Notes: generated by a model from the sequence alone, not told the origin. Shown: positions 11,792 through 24,188, counted from the stretch's first letter. The stretch: 64,000 nt of DNA from Didymella arachidicola (GCA_016630955.3 CM049989.1:930001-994000); one strand, 5' to 3'. A program made the numbers and translations.

Positions 11792-12740
11792 ATGTTCGCC
11801 GCTCGTCAATTGTGCCTAGCACGTCCTGTCGCTGGCCGCCGCCTTTTCCATGCCACTGCCCCTACGCTGGTTAAAGTAGGAGACAAGCTTCCTGATGTCG
11901 AGCTTATGGAGAACTCGCCTGGCAACAAGGTCAAAATCGCCGAGGAGCTGAAGAGTGGTAAAGGTCTCATCATTGGTAAGCTCACGATGATCATACCCAG
12001 ATCTGAAGCTCTATCAATAAGCCCGTACTAATCAGATATCGTATTCAGGTGTCCCGGCTGCGTACTCTCCCGCTTGCTCTGAGAACCATATCCCTGGCTA
12101 CATCAGTTCTCCCAAACTCAAGGATGCCGGCAAGGTCTTCGTTGTCTCTGTCAACGACAGCTTTGTGTAAGTGCTCCAGAGATTCGCTCAGTTCGTGCGA
12201 TTAGCAACATCAATCCCTCGACTGCTAAGACAGTCTCGGGTGGAGGTGCCGCCCGTTGTCCACAGATCGATGCAAACGTGACCGACATCTACAGCACAGG
12301 ACTTGATCGTGGCCAATGTTGCGTAACGACACTAGCATATGTCTCATCGGTCGTGCCACCTCGGTCTGCTGCGCTAGGGTATCAGACACTTACTGACTTC
12401 GCATAGCATGAAGGCATGGGGCAGGACCTTGGACCCAACGGGCTCCAGCGGCGTAGGTCACTTTCATCATTGTGATCTTTTACAGTAGACTGACTGCTTC
12501 AGATTCGCTTCCTGGCAGATCCCAGCTTGGCCCTCACTAAGGGTCTTGACCTCTCCTTCGACGGTTCTTCCATCTTCGGCGGCGACCGTTCCAAGCGTTA
12601 TGCTCTTGTTATTGAGGATGGTGCCGTCAAGGAGGCTCATGTCGAGCCAGACAACACCGGACTAAACGGTATGTCTGACCCTCCTTTTGCAGAACTCTAC
12701 TGATCAGACCGTAGTCTCTGCTGCAGACAAGGTCTTGTGA
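11792..12740 (+). CDS. Mitochondrial atypical 2-Cys (PRX5/AHP1-type) peroxiredoxin
   Basis: This thiol peroxidase reduces H2O2 and alkyl peroxides. Exons 11792-11975, 12049-12166, 12407-12452, 12503-12668 and 12715-12740 give 179 residues. The N-terminus (ARQLCLARPVAGRRLFHATAP) is Arg-rich with no acidic residue, typical of mitochondrial targeting. KVGDKLPDVELMENSPG opens the thioredoxin fold. The peroxidatic cysteine lies in PAAYSPACSENH, followed by the family segments VNDSFVMKAWG and GLDLSFDGS. PACS with upstream AAY differs slightly from the usual PGAFTPTCS. The second intron (12167-12406) is 240 nt, about five times the local norm. Relatives include the fungal allergen Asp f 3 family. 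It is divergent from SKN7. Confidence 0.93.
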
Positions 12741-13540
12741 GCTGTCCCTTGACATTGCTTGTATACAACCGACCTTCGTTATGTAAATGAGGTACGTTGA
12801 CCGCGCAACTTCACATGATGAGTCGAAGGCCTACCTTGGTACAGTCCAGCCTATCTGTGCGGCACACCATAGAGAAAAATTCATGGGTGATTGGGCGTTG
12901 ATCTGACGTTCACGGAATCGCCGTGCTTGATAGCTTTCCACCGAAAATAGCAATGAAGCATTTTTATGCCCGATTCTCTGTGGTGTTAAACACCTTCCTG
13001 GATTTTGTGGTCATTGTTCATTTCCCGTCAAGGCCGTTGGTGATATCCTGTCTCTCTCTTTTGGTTACAGCTTTGAAGCCATGCTCTGCCACGTACACAT
13101 ACAAATTCATCATTCAAGCGCATCTTCTTTGTGCATTCTTCATACGCATGGATTGTGTTCTTGAGCCCGAGCGCGCGAATTGGGTCCTTATTGCTATGCG
13201 GTTGCCTTGACAGTTCTTCTTCGAAAGATCCGGAAAAGTTGATCGACATGTCTGCGATGTGTAATTGACCCTTGGTTTCATCGAGGGGAAAAGAACGTGA
13301 TTATTACAGACAGAGAGACCCTTTGATTACTGTGTTGGACATCCAAAGGTTTCCTTGCGGTTCGTTCTTCGGTACCAGTAACCCTACGTGGACTCCTTCT
13401 GCTCGGCAACGCACGCGATTTCGAAACCTGCAAGAAAGCACCAGGGACAACATTAAGAACACGTGCACTTCATTTTGATTGCAAGTACCAAATTTATTGG
13501 TCCACGGTAGACGCCAGGCTCTACGCATCCAAACCTCCAC
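12741..13540. other. Convergent intergenic region
   Basis: The 3' ends of the peroxiredoxin and formamidase genes face each other here. The sequence is somewhat T-rich. A plus-strand open stretch at 12923-13210 codes for hydrophobic residues but has no recognisable start context or family. I see nothing else. Confidence 0.5.
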
Positions 13541-15058
13541 CTACTTGCTTGCAAATGCGCAGCTGCCCAAATCTCGCTTCTCTGCCGGAATGTGCGGCGA
13601 GATATCAAAGTCGAAGATGTCCATCGGCAGCCCCATAGTCGTACACGAGTTGGGAATGTCTACGATACCTGCCACGTGGCCCTGAACAGGCGCGCAAGAG
13701 AGCAAGAGATAAATTTGGTAGTCGTTATAACCTGCAAGCATGGTCAGTATCTGGGGCAGGCTATGATATCAGTCAGTCGTATTATCACTTACCATACCGC
13801 CTCAAGTACTCGATCACTCGCAAGCTTGTCTGTCGATACGCTACAGTCGTATCGAGGTAGTGCTGCTTGCCATGCTCATCCACCGAGAAGCCTTCAAAGT
13901 AGATGTACCTCCCGGGTCCGAACTGCGGCTCGACAGGTCCTGGGATGTAGATCGGGCTCTTCATATCGAGCTGCTTGATGCCGCCCTTCATCACGGAGAA
14001 CTTGATTGTAATCACACCTGCCATCTCGATGGCGCCACAGAACGAGATCTCACCGTCACCTGCGCTATGAGTTAGCATTGCTTCTTACCATCCGGACCCC
14101 GCTTGAAGCTCTGGCACACATACCTTGCGAGAAATGCAGATCACCCACGCTAAACTTCGCACCCTTGACGTGCACCGGCAAGAATACCTTCGATCCTCTT
14201 GAGAGGTTCTTGATATCACAGTTGCCTCCGTGCTCGGGACGACCAGGGATTGTCCTTGCGCCCTCCTTACCAACCTTCTCCTTCAACGACGCGTCCGCGG
14301 ACCCAGCATGAACGTTCTTGGGCTGCGGCGGCTCGGCGACGACGCGCGAGTGCGTGTGCGCGCAAGCCTCGATCAGCTCGCCTTCCCGCTTATTCCAGGT
14401 TGCGAGGACTTCTGCAGAGGGAGCGCAGCCCAGAATACCGGGGTGGATAAGCCCAGCGAAGCGGACGCCGGGAATATGGCGTGAGGAACAGAAGATGCCT
14501 TCGAAATCCCAGATAGCCTTTGCGCTGGGTGGGGTCAGTGTTATGCATTCAAAGCGAGACTTTTGAGGAGACGTACGGCTCGGGGTAGATCTCGTCCAAG
14601 AAGCCTCCACCGTTATCTTTGGAGAAGACACCCGTGAAGCCCCAGGGCTGCTCATCCAGGGGCTGGACATCCTGGATCTCCAGTACGAGAACGTCGCCTG
14701 GTTCTGCGGTCTCGATGTCGAAAGGTCCGGTCAGATAGTGGATCTTGGTGAGGTCAACATCACGCATGTCATCTGCGCTGTCATTGTTGCCAATCTGGCC
14801 ACCAGTCCAGTCTACACATTCGATCTTCACAACTTCGTTGTTCTTGATCGTGCCGACGGAAGGGACTGCCTTGTGTCAGCACGGGAGTGGTAACGGGACG
14901 TGTTTATTTACTGTCCGGATGCCAGCGGTTCTGCAAGACTGTCAGCCGGGGACACCAATGCGCGAATTTCTCGGACTACTTGCGTGGAGGACATCCTGAT
15001 CGGCTGCTGGCTTATTCAAGTCGACCTTTGCGGCGTATCTGAGACCTTCTTTACCCAT
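13541..15058 (-). CDS. fmdS: Formamidase (FmdA/AmdA amidohydrolase family)
   Basis: The enzyme hydrolyses formamide to formate and ammonia, letting fungi use formamide as a nitrogen source. Exons 15058-14980, 14938-14912 (27 nt), 14865-14577, 14524-14124, 14059-13793 and 13731-13541 give 417 residues in consistent phase. Family landmarks are NRWHPDIP, ECVDWTGGQIGNNDSADD, HYLTGPF, the FSKDNGGGFLDE segment, IWDFEGIFCSSRHIPGVRFAG and LIHPGILGCAPSAEVL. The C-terminal half includes FCGAIEMAG and IYLLLSCAPVQGHV. The start is the ATG of MGKEGLRYAAKVDLNKP; the 5' exons were placed by splice signals and family similarity. The name fmdS follows Aspergillus nidulans usage. Confidence 0.94.
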
Positions 15059-15624
15059 CTCAACTTTCTTGAGTGGTTCGATAGTTGTTTCTTGGGATTG
15101 AGGGCACGATTGACTGCGAAGTTGGCAACTAAGGGCGCGAACTCACGATCGAGCGGAAGAGAGGGGCATCACGGTTATAATAGCAGACACGCGGGGTACT
15201 TAGTCCAAAGGGCCCATTTGTTGTCTGCTATCTAGACCAGGTACACAGCTTTCGTCCGAGGAGACCACCAGCCGGCCTTGGACCCATCTCCTCTATGTAC
15301 AAGGAACTTGATAAGCTTGGATGATAGCTGATAGGGAGTGGTTACGTATCGTCGGATAAAGCTGATGTCTACAGCTACCAAATTGGGAGAAGAGCTATGC
15401 CCCGCAGTGGAGTTGGCGGGGTCAAAGTCACACATCTTTCAAATTCCCATCATCATCATGCCGCGGCCCTAAACTTCGATAGTTTACAAGCTTGGAAGCG
15501 ATGTCAGTCATGCTCATTGCGGCCTCTATCACCGTGTATCCATGATTGGGTGTAGGTTGGTGGGTCGGCTAGCGCGCGGGTGGAATTTGACAGCTTCCAC
15601 TTCAGCCAAGAACCTTTTTGCCTT
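15059..15624. promoter_or_regulatory. Upstream region of the formamidase gene
   Basis: This non-coding interval lies between formamidase and the next gene, both on the minus strand. Two GATA-type cores occur, as expected by chance; I cannot argue for a nitrogen-control element from sight alone. No RNA gene or repeat was seen. Confidence 0.4.
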
Positions 15625-17084
15625 TTAGCTGAAGGTCTTCCTCGGTGTCTGACGGACATCGGACTTGAGTCCAGGCTTGTGCATGCTGATGTTATAAGCA
15701 TCCATGTGTTGCCATGGCAGTTCTAGGAACTCGTGCTTGTTCTTCCAGCGCAGCGAGTCCTCTTTAAATTTCTCTGCCTCGTTCGGTGGAAGAGGCGGCT
15801 CAGTGATCTTGGTAATTAGATATGCCGTTGATGCTTCGGCTAAGCCATAAATTAAGACGCCGACGAGTGGAATCTTGACGAAGACGTAGAAGCCAAATCC
15901 GAAGCCGAAAAGTACACCGGCGCGATCCTTGAACCAAAGCTTTTTCTGCTCTTTGTTGTAGCGAACGCGTGAGAAGTACGGCTCGAGCTGTCAACAACAG
16001 TCAGCATTTCAATGAGAAGGGTTGGTGGTGTGACATACCAGCTCACGCATCAAGGTGCGAGAAGAGAAGTAAGCTTGCAGGAAAGAGACCAAGTATCGAC
16101 GTGGCAAAAAGATAGAGGTGGCGAAGATGGCGACTGCAGGCTGCGGTCCTACAGCCTTGTTGAAAGTATAGAAACTGGCTGCAGGCAGTACAAAATTGCC
16201 AACATATGGTACGTATGAGAGTGCCAACACAGCTAGCGAGATGCCAGCCTTTCGGCCTTGCTTGACAGCCATCAGGATAACGGTGTCCTTCATGGATTTC
16301 TTGCTCTCATTCGTGTCCCTTGGCGCATGTGTGGGGTACTTCTCAAGGTTCTGGGCGTACATTGCGCGGAGATTGTGCGGGTCTTCAGACTTGTGCTTCT
16401 GCACATAGGTGTGATCGACCCACTGAAGAGAATCCATGAACCTGGCCAGTGATCAGTCCCATACAAACAACCACAAGATCTGGCTGCCTTACGTTCGGTC
16501 CAAAGTAGGCGTGATGTAGCGCATCATCGTCATAAGGAAGAATGGCACCTGGAGGACGGTGTGCTCAAGAAAATGCAGCCCGTCCACTATACTCTCGTCC
16601 CAGGTGACATGGTTCATGTCCACGAACAGAGAGATGATCCATAGTAGCACCCTTACGCCGACGATCTACAAGAGTGCCGTCAGCAGTGCTCGCGTGGGGC
16701 GAAACAGGAACATGTCATGATCAAATGAGCATCGTCGACATTGTTGTCAACTTCCTTTCAGGACATAGCAGTGCCGTCGGTCTGGTGTTGAAGGGATTCT
16801 TGGCTATATGGTGCCCATCTCGGTCCTCACAAAGAATGGGAGGGGGAGGGGAGGGGCACACGTACTGGGATAGACACAAGGATTCGAATGGCGACTCCGG
16901 CTGCTACAGCGAGTGCTGCTTGTCGGTAATGATTTGATGTGAAAAGTCCCGGATTCTGGAGGGCGCGGTTTACTGTGAGCACATGTCAATACGGGAGGCC
17001 AAGCACCATGCTGCGAGCGTGCGTACCTCCAACTAGCGTTAATTGAGCACCACGTAGGATGGCGTTTGGATCGAAGTTCGACAT
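15625..17084 (-). CDS. Multi-pass membrane protein, UsgS-like
   Basis: Exons 17084-17027, 16972-16866, 16665-16493, 16441-16039 and 15987-15625 give 367 residues. The N-terminus MSNFDPNAILRGAQLTLVG and the segment NRALQNPGLF, followed by AALAVAAGVAIRILVSIP, match my memory of fungal proteins annotated as transmembrane protein UsgS. Hydrophobic segments include VGVRVLLWIISLFVDM, GISLAVLALSYVPYVGNFVL, a SIFLPRRYLV region and FGFGFGFYVFVKIPLVGVL. There is no catalytic motif. The function of the family is not established, so the label is descriptive only. The gene is divergent from INP1. Confidence 0.72.
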
Positions 17085-17583
17085 GACTGCTCAGGAGAAG
17101 ACTCAGCGAGCTTGTGAGTTAATGGAGTGGACAGCAAAATCGTTTCTGCAGACGTACAGCATGCGAACTGGTGGAGCAAGACCCAGATGACGTACCCGCG
17201 CCTTCCGAGGACGCCTCTCATCCAGGGTCCGCGCGTGTACTAAAGCTTTAAGACAACATTTCGACTGTTGACGTAGAAACGCTGAACGCGTTGTTCTTGA
17301 GCATCTCTAGCTGCAAGGAGCTAACGTAACGATGATCGTCTGAGGACCCTGTAGATACTGCTATTGACACTGGAGCGCAGTGGGTCGCGTGAAACTGCTC
17401 CTTGCGCCAAGTGCACGGAGAGCAAGGCACGCCAGTTTCTCAGCCTCCACCCACGACTTGACATCCAACGAAGCACAATAGCACGACAGCACGACACGTA
17501 AGACGACCGCAACGCCGTTTGTGTTCTGCGAACGACACGTAGCACAACACTCCGATTTCGAAATGCACGCATGAGCATTCATC
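17085..17583. promoter_or_regulatory. Divergent promoter between the UsgS-like gene and INP1
   Basis: The 499-bp interval separates two ATGs that point away from each other. Minus-strand open frames across 17321-17861 overlap the INP1 first exon and have no family features. No specific motif is recognised. Confidence 0.45.
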
Positions 17584-19381
17584 ATGTCATCCCCGCTGGC
17601 TCCGTGGAGAACTCCAGAACACGCGCCGCCCCCGCTGCACAATGAGCGCCGCTCATTCACAGTCCCTGCTCGACTACGAAGCAGTCCGGTCCCAGCTCCA
17701 GCTCCCACCAGCAGCGCAGATGGCATAGAAACGCTGGTCGTCTGCCCGCACTCGAGGATTGTCTCCTTTACAGCTTCGGGCGCCTCGGCTGCTGCTGGTG
17801 AAGCCCACACTGCGTGGAAGGGCCCTACGGAGCGCACACTCGCTGTCGGTATGTTGCACATACCATGTTAAACTCCAGACCCAGTAATGCGAGCTTTTAG
17901 GTGTCTTGCGCATATACCGCGTGACCACCTCCAATGTGTCCTTCCTCAATTCCGGTAACCTCTTGCATACAATCTTCCCTCGATCACAGTGCTGGTGTGT
18001 CGACGGCCAGTCAGTCTTTGTCTTGAGAATAAGACAGGATTCGTACTATCGTATGGAACTGCCTTTCGAGACAGACGAAGACAAGGCCAAGATCGAACAG
18101 TTCAAGCTGGTGCTAGGACAAGTTTTACAGTACGAGAAGACCCAGTGTCCGCTCACGCGAAGCTTCGAAGTCGACTTACCTGAACGCCCGAAAACGCCAC
18201 CACGCAAACGACCCACACGAAAACCCCCACAAAAAGCAAAGAAGTGGACCTTCGACAAGACGTGGATGCCAGAGGACGGGCCAAGACCTTCTACACCTGT
18301 GCTCGAAGGCTCTGACTCAGGTAACACGTCTGCGTATGAAGACGACGATCGGTCCAGCATCCATACTGATGCCAGCGACTTGCCTGTGCCCGAAACACCA
18401 GGGACCGTTTTCGAGAACACACCGCCGCCCAAAGTAGTGCGACGTCTCTCGGTAGCAGAACGTGCACAGTTGTTCGATAGTCCTCGTTCAGTGACAGCAC
18501 CAATACTTACGTTGAGGGACCGATCCGCATCAACAGCGTCCTCCATGTGCTGCATTCCGGAGATGTCGAAAGAGGAAGAGAAGGGCGTAGAACACGATGC
18601 TCGACCAGCAGTGTTGACACGCAAGTCGTCCACAGACGTTGCCAGTCTTTTGTCCAGCGCAGACTCTTTCTACTCCTTGAGTACGGCTCGTCGAAGTCCT
18701 TCGCCTCCTTTCGTCGATGCAGAGGCTGAGATACTCAGTTCTTGGGCGAACAGCTTACCACAGCCAGGCGATGTCAGGGGCCGAACTAGACATCGTCGTG
18801 AAATTTCGGAACTCACTGTTCGAGCCATCTCCGCAGATGACATTGACAAGTCCGCTGCCGTGACACCTGTTGCATCTCTCATGCCACTGAAGACATCGTC
18901 GATTGACACACGCCCTTCGTCTGTACCTCACACCCCACCACTTGTGAGTGATTCCGATGAAGACAGCCTTGGACTTTCGTCATTGGATGTGCCTACTCCA
19001 CCCGAGACGATCCGTATGCGAAAGCTTACCGGCGCATCACCAAGGAGGGCTTTCTCTCCGATGCCACAGCCCCAAAACCTCATCTTCCCTACCAGACAGA
19101 AGCAAGACCAGAAACTCACAACCGCTCTAGTCCGCAAGACTTGTGAGATCGTTCTTGGTCCACCACAGCATCTGGTATCACTCATGCTTCGTATAGCAGC
19201 GAGCATTTCAAACGGCTTTGGCTTTGCTACATATCGTGTCCGTCGCACTGCAACCATACCTGGCTCTTGGGAGTCGAGCGGTGATGAGGACGAATGGGAG
19301 GAGGACGACTTCGGAATCCCTCTCAGCAATTTGGGGGAGCCGGCTACGCGCAGGACAGGGTACCCTGGAGAGCTGGATTGA
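17584..19381 (+). CDS. INP1: Inheritance of peroxisomes protein 1
   Basis: Inp1 tethers peroxisomes to the mother-cell cortex by binding Pex3 and the membrane. Two exons, 17584-17848 and 17901-19381, give 581 residues. The conserved N-terminal region crosses the intron (GVLRIYRVTTSNVSFLNSG, PRSQCWCVDGQSVFVLRI, YRMELPF). The rest is long, Ser/Pro-rich and apparently disordered, with basic patches (RKRPTRKPPQKAKK) and acidic stretches near the C-terminus (SSGDEDEWEEDD). The start ATG opens MSSPLAPWRTPEHAPPP. The long low-complexity body is normal for filamentous-fungal members. Confidence 0.85.
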
Positions 19382-20472
19382 TTCCCACACATGACTATTT
19401 GCATATTCTCCGGACGATACCAGGCGTTCTGCATCTTTCTGACAGCATTTACACGGTTGGGAGATGTGACATGATTATGGCCTATCTACATTTGTAAGAT
19501 TTTGGCCGTTACGGACAGCTACATGATTGTAATATCACGATATACCTGAAAGGAGGTTGAATTTCTGGCTCAGTATACAATGACATTGACTGCGTACCAT
19601 GATTGAAAATATGTAAACAGCATGCAAACACCAACCTCACCTTCAGCGATCCTCAGGCCATGAGCAAAGTTGATCTTGGAAGCAGCGCTATGCATAGATG
19701 CCCCACTAACGGACCCTGCCTCACAAGTTGGCGGTTATGACAGACCGCAGCAAGCCTACTGCAACTATGACGAATTTCTTCATCTAGACTCGTTGTTATT
19801 CGCGATCCTATGATGTTGGCTATTTGCTGGACTGTCTTTCCGAGACGCCAGACATCGTGCGTTTACTTCCAGGAAGGAGCGGTTCGGCACCAACATGCTG
19901 GGCGGTCTGCAGTTGCAGCTGCACACCACCCAAGCACGCTCACTCATCTTCAGCCCGTAAGCCCTTCCACCGCAAACGGTGATCATGCCCTCACCGAGTC
20001 CTGATCCTTGGTTCATGTGAACGAATTCCGAAGAGTCCACGCACCTTCTCGACCCAGACCCTGATGTGGATCGCATATGTTGGTTTCAAGCTGAGTGCTT
20101 CTTCAGTATGACGCAGGGCTCCTCATCCCAGCATGATGCCCGCCACCGCTAAACCTACCACACCAGCCAGCTTTTCACCGTCGACCAAAGTGATCGTGGC
20201 GCTTAATGAGAATCGCATCCCCACTCGGACCTTCCACCTGCTGCATGATGAGCAAACTGGTCCACTGACATGTTTGCGTGTTGGAAGTTGCAGTAGGTGG
20301 CAGGCGGCCCGCCTCTTTGTTTATAGTCCACAATGCGCCCATGCGCATAGGTTTGCTACGGCCTCCTTTGACACTTTCTGACACGCTAACAATCAATACG
20401 AGTATATGACCGACTGCTAGCGCTAAGTGGCCGATCCCTGAAAGAGCATAGGAGTCTTTTGCCAATACGGAG
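19382..20472. other. Intergenic, no convincing gene
   Basis: The stretch lies between INP1 and a small hypothetical gene. Open segments at 19780-20076 (minus) and 20133-20381 (plus) are short and unrecognised; the latter could be an upstream exon of the next gene, but I found no splice pair that joins them well. Confidence 0.4.
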
Positions 20473-21060
20473 ATGTATCTGGGCATCAGGACAGTGTGCC
20501 GAACACCTACAAATTACTACTACGACAAACCGCTACCGCCGGTCCCGTATGGAGATGCTTTCGATGTCGAGACAGAGCTGGTTCCAGAACCGCTTTTCAG
20601 CAGGCCGACAGTACTGCCTCCAACGCGGGCAGCTTACGCAGTCGTGGAACCACAATTGCCGATCTACGTGACCTCCATCTCTTCATCAGGCATATCGCGA
20701 ACGCCTTCTCTTCGGTCATCGCGTCGCAGCATATCCTCATCGATCTCGTCCATGTCAAATCCCTTGAGCTCGGCGCCAACGTCACCATACTCTCAGCGGG
20801 GTTCGCTCGAGCTGACATGCACGTCTCCTTCGATAGTACGGTACACACCCGTCGGTAGCCCGGAGCCCCAGCTGCAGCAGCGGCGGTCGCTGAGAAGGAG
20901 AGTCAGCCCAACTCATGATACCCTCAGGAGTCTTAGAGCGAAAGAGTCGGACGCATGCTTGCAGAAGATCTGCGAAGAGCAAGTGTCCGCTTACCTGAAC
21001 GGGACGCTGCTACCGCGTGAGACGACGCGAACAGGACTGGAGGCAGTCGAGGAAGATTGA
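20473..21060 (+). CDS. Hypothetical Ser/Pro-rich protein
   Basis: A 195-codon uninterrupted frame begins at an ATG and ends TGA. It is rich in Ser, Pro and Arg (YYYDKPLPPVPYG, SSSGISRTPSLRSSRR) and ends with a more helical segment (RAKESDACLQKICEEQVSAYL). I see no known domain. The length and biased composition favour a real gene, but the start is uncertain and upstream exons are possible. An overlapping minus-strand frame at 20175-20486 is weaker. Confidence 0.5.
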   Translation: MYLGIRTVCRTPTNYYYDKPLPPVPYGDAFDVETELVPEPLFSRPTVLPPTRAAYAVVEPQLPIYVTSISSSGISRTPSLRSSRRSISSSISSMSNPLSSAPTSPYSQRGSLELTCTSPSIVRYTPVGSPEPQLQQRRSLRRRVSPTHDTLRSLRAKESDACLQKICEEQVSAYLNGTLLPRETTRTGLEAVEED

Positions 21061-22900
21061 CAAAATTACGAAGACGCGTACGTACCTGCCTACCTCTGCC
21101 AGGACATAAATGCTGACCATGTCCAGTTTATGATGTACGACTTAAAAGACTGTACACCAGGCAGCTTAACGCAAATATGGTGACTGGCAGAACGGCGATT
21201 TTAGTGCATTTCTTCAGCGATACCACAAATTAGGGTCGATTGTCAGTCATGTTCGACGACAGAAACCCATCTATTCCTTACCGCTCTACGCACCTACGTA
21301 CCAGTCTCTTTCAATATTCTCTGGGCAATTGTCGTGCCGCTTAATGTGTGTAGCTTGTAGGCTGGTTGAGCTTTTGAAGCATGCCAGCAAACCAGTGTTT
21401 ATAACCGACATTCCGCTTCATCATACGTGGAACTAGGCAGCTCTTCCTCCTATATACAACTTAATCGATTTTGCAATACTTGGCAGATCAGAACAGCCTC
21501 GAGAAAACGTCGTACTGAGATTTACAATATCAACTTGCTTTGGGGTCTTCACGTTATAATCATCAATCGAACCCACAGGGACCATTGACCTACGAAGGGA
21601 ATGTTTGGGTTTGTGGACAATCTTGGTCAGCTTGTGAATGCAAGGCCTTATCATCTGCAGGGTCATAAGGTACCGTTCCGAAAACCGTGCTTCCACCGGT
21701 CACGACATCCTGAAATGTGGCCACACTCGTTTGCTTAGTTGTCGTCAAGGAACAACGAGGTTGTAGTACAGTAGAAGTTGAGGACAGCACAGCCTCTGCT
21801 TTTCAAAACCGAAGGTCGAAGCAGTGAATATCAGCCTGACAGCGGGGTTGCATTCTAAGGCGTTTAACCTCAACGACTAAACCGCCGTTACGAGATGCAC
21901 ATGTTGAGTGTGGGGCCTAGGATCAACCTCGAGCTGATGCGTTCTCAAGGTCTGTGTCGCTCACACCAATCGGCAATTCGACGGACGTCTTTCGTTCCCT
22001 TCTGAGTTTGCTTTGCGTTCCTGATACCCGCATGGATGAGACCTTTGAAAGCGAGCAGCAAGGACCACTCGATGGCAGCATTGTGCCACGGCGACTCAGT
22101 CCGGTGTTAGGGTCAGTTAATTTGAGTTGCTACCACGACCTCAGGCCTGGCGCGGATCATTGCGCCGTCCTCTAGCATGGTGCCCTAGAAGGGAAGTCCT
22201 CCAGGTTGCATCCAGGTTCCTGCAGCCACATCCGCTAGTTTGCAGAACTACGAGCCCTTCCTGGGCAACGGGCCCTTTTGCGTCAAGGTCCGTAGCACCC
22301 GCGTGACGAGGCCGAATTCACTTAGGGCTTGGAAAGATTGCCATTAAGGCCGTCACCCGGCTGTAGATTCGTCACGCCGGAGCTGAGAACTCTTCCAACA
22401 CGGTGGAGACACGCAGGGAAGGTACTCAAGGGAAACACGGCTGCCCTTCGATGCAGCTGGCCGTCAATCGTTCCATAAGGCACAAGCTAGCGGCTGGTAG
22501 AGCCAGTGAGCGACGGTCCATAGGATCGGATCTGGAAGCATGTCGAAGGTGGATCCTTTGAACCCGGCTGCATGACAGGGGTTGTTCGAGATGGTCCGAG
22601 CGATGTGCGTGGAAACGACCGCGACGAGACATGTCGCCGGTCGACTCCGCGGTGATAGGCCGATGAGGCTGCTCTATGCTCTCTCACTGTAGCCTTCACG
22701 ACGCTGGACGCTGGCCTGCGAGAGTCGACGGTGATGTTGTATTGAAGACGCTGCGCTGCGGCCAGCAAGACCGAGAGAGGCGAACAACGCTACGCCAAAA
22801 CGTGCAGCCTCCACTCCCCTCTCACCGCACGTTATCGCGTTTCTTTCACCACATCCAATCTAAACGCAACTGTGCGACCCAATGATTTGCAGCGTGTCCG
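21061..22900. other. Long gene-poor stretch
   Basis: About 1.8 kb without a supported gene. Minus-strand open segments at 21433-21696 and 21590-21790 overlap in different frames and have no family features. The part from about 22600 to 22900 is probably the promoter of the Gln-rich gene. I see no terminal repeats or RNA genes. Confidence 0.45.
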
Positions 22901-24188
22901 ATGGATTTTCAATCTAGCCAATATCCTTCCTCCTTTGCTGGGTTCTCCACCTCTGCCGCCCACCTTGGCCAAACTACGACACATTCCCCGCAGAATCAGT
23001 TCTTCAACTCGGATCCACAAGCTCGGTTCGCGCAATCAAACAACGCGTTTTCGTATGGCGGACTCTCCAATGGCGGCCAAGGCGCCTCGTTCCCTAACAT
23101 GCAGAGTGGCGCCGTGATGCAGCCTGGAGCTGGCATGTCGCAGAGCCAGCTTCACCAAGCACGAGGTACGTCAGCACGCGATGCCCAATGCCCCAGGCGA
23201 CACTGGATGACGTCCTGTCACCGCTCCTGTCACTGCCACCGCCGGTACGCGCCTGCCATCTGTGACCTTGTGTCGCGGTTGTGGTTGCGCATGCCCTGAC
23301 CGCATCTGCTTATTGTTGTATGAGCATGCTGACGTTCGTGAAGCCGCGCAACTGCAGCAGCAGCAACAGCAACAGCAGCAGCACAACCCGTACTCTAGTG
23401 CGCCGTACTCGCAGACGCTGCCATCGCCCGCCCATCAGCAGTTCGCCCAGAACCGCCAGACCGCCTCGCCGGCCCTGAGTAACCAAGGCCAGCCGTATGC
23501 CACGCCTCAGCCGCAGCAGTCGCCCACCACCCTGCCGTCGTCGAACGGCCAACAGCAGCCTATGAATCTCAACCTCCCCTCGCAGGTCAAGAGTGAGCCG
23601 GCGCAGGCGCAGACACCTGTCAAGGCCGTGCCGCAGTCGCCCGTGCCGCCCTTCACGCCAGCGAAAGCCCACGAGCGCGTCGCCGTGCTTCTCGAGATCA
23701 ACAGCATCCTCATCAACGAGGCCACCACTCTCCAGGGCCAAGGCAAGGGCGGCCAGATTGCAGCGCCTGAGGAGGGCAAGCCGCAGCCATCGAAGGAGTA
23801 CATCGAGTAAGTTGCACTGTCATCGTGCCCAGGGCGCAAAGGCTGATTCGTCCCAAGTTATATCAGACGTCTTCAAGCAAACCTCTCCTATCTTGCGCAG
23901 AATGCCGAGAAGGTACCGAAGCCGGGACAGCCGATCCAGCCTGGACCTGCGATCATGTCTGCGCCTGCGACGCACGAAGAGCTTGGCAAACTGTACGTCA
24001 AACTACAAGGCCTGTTCCCAGGGTGGAAGGGCGGCCAGCCGGCGGCAAAGCAGTCTCCTGGCGGACCACAGCGGATGAACTCGAATACATCACAGCCGCC
24101 AAACAGCGCCGGTCTCCAGCAAAATTGGGGCCAAAACTCCATGCAGATGCAACAGCAACAGCAGCCCAAGATGGAGCCTCCGCAATGA
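22901..24188 (+). CDS. Gln-rich nuclear-type protein with an SSXT/Snf11-like helix pair
   Basis: Exons 22901-23165, 23344-23806 and 23867-24188 give 349 residues. The N-terminal half is Gln/Ser/Ala-rich with a run of consecutive Gln after AAQL (codons CAG/CAA). The only ordered part is AHERVAVLLEINSILINEATTL followed, across an intron, by EYIERLQANLSYLAQNAEK. This resembles the pattern of SS18/SSXT proteins (LLDENNQLI ... LHRNLVYLATIAD) and the AHERV start of yeast Snf11, a SWI/SNF subunit. Related fungal proteins have been annotated as glutamine repeat protein. A SWI/SNF role is inference from this motif alone. The first intron (23166-23343) is 178 nt. Confidence 0.75.

Noticed and set aside
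20175..20486. Minus-strand frame with a hydrophobic segment, overlapping the Ser-rich gene
   Set aside because: The hydrophobic part could be chance and there is no supporting splice structure or family resemblance.
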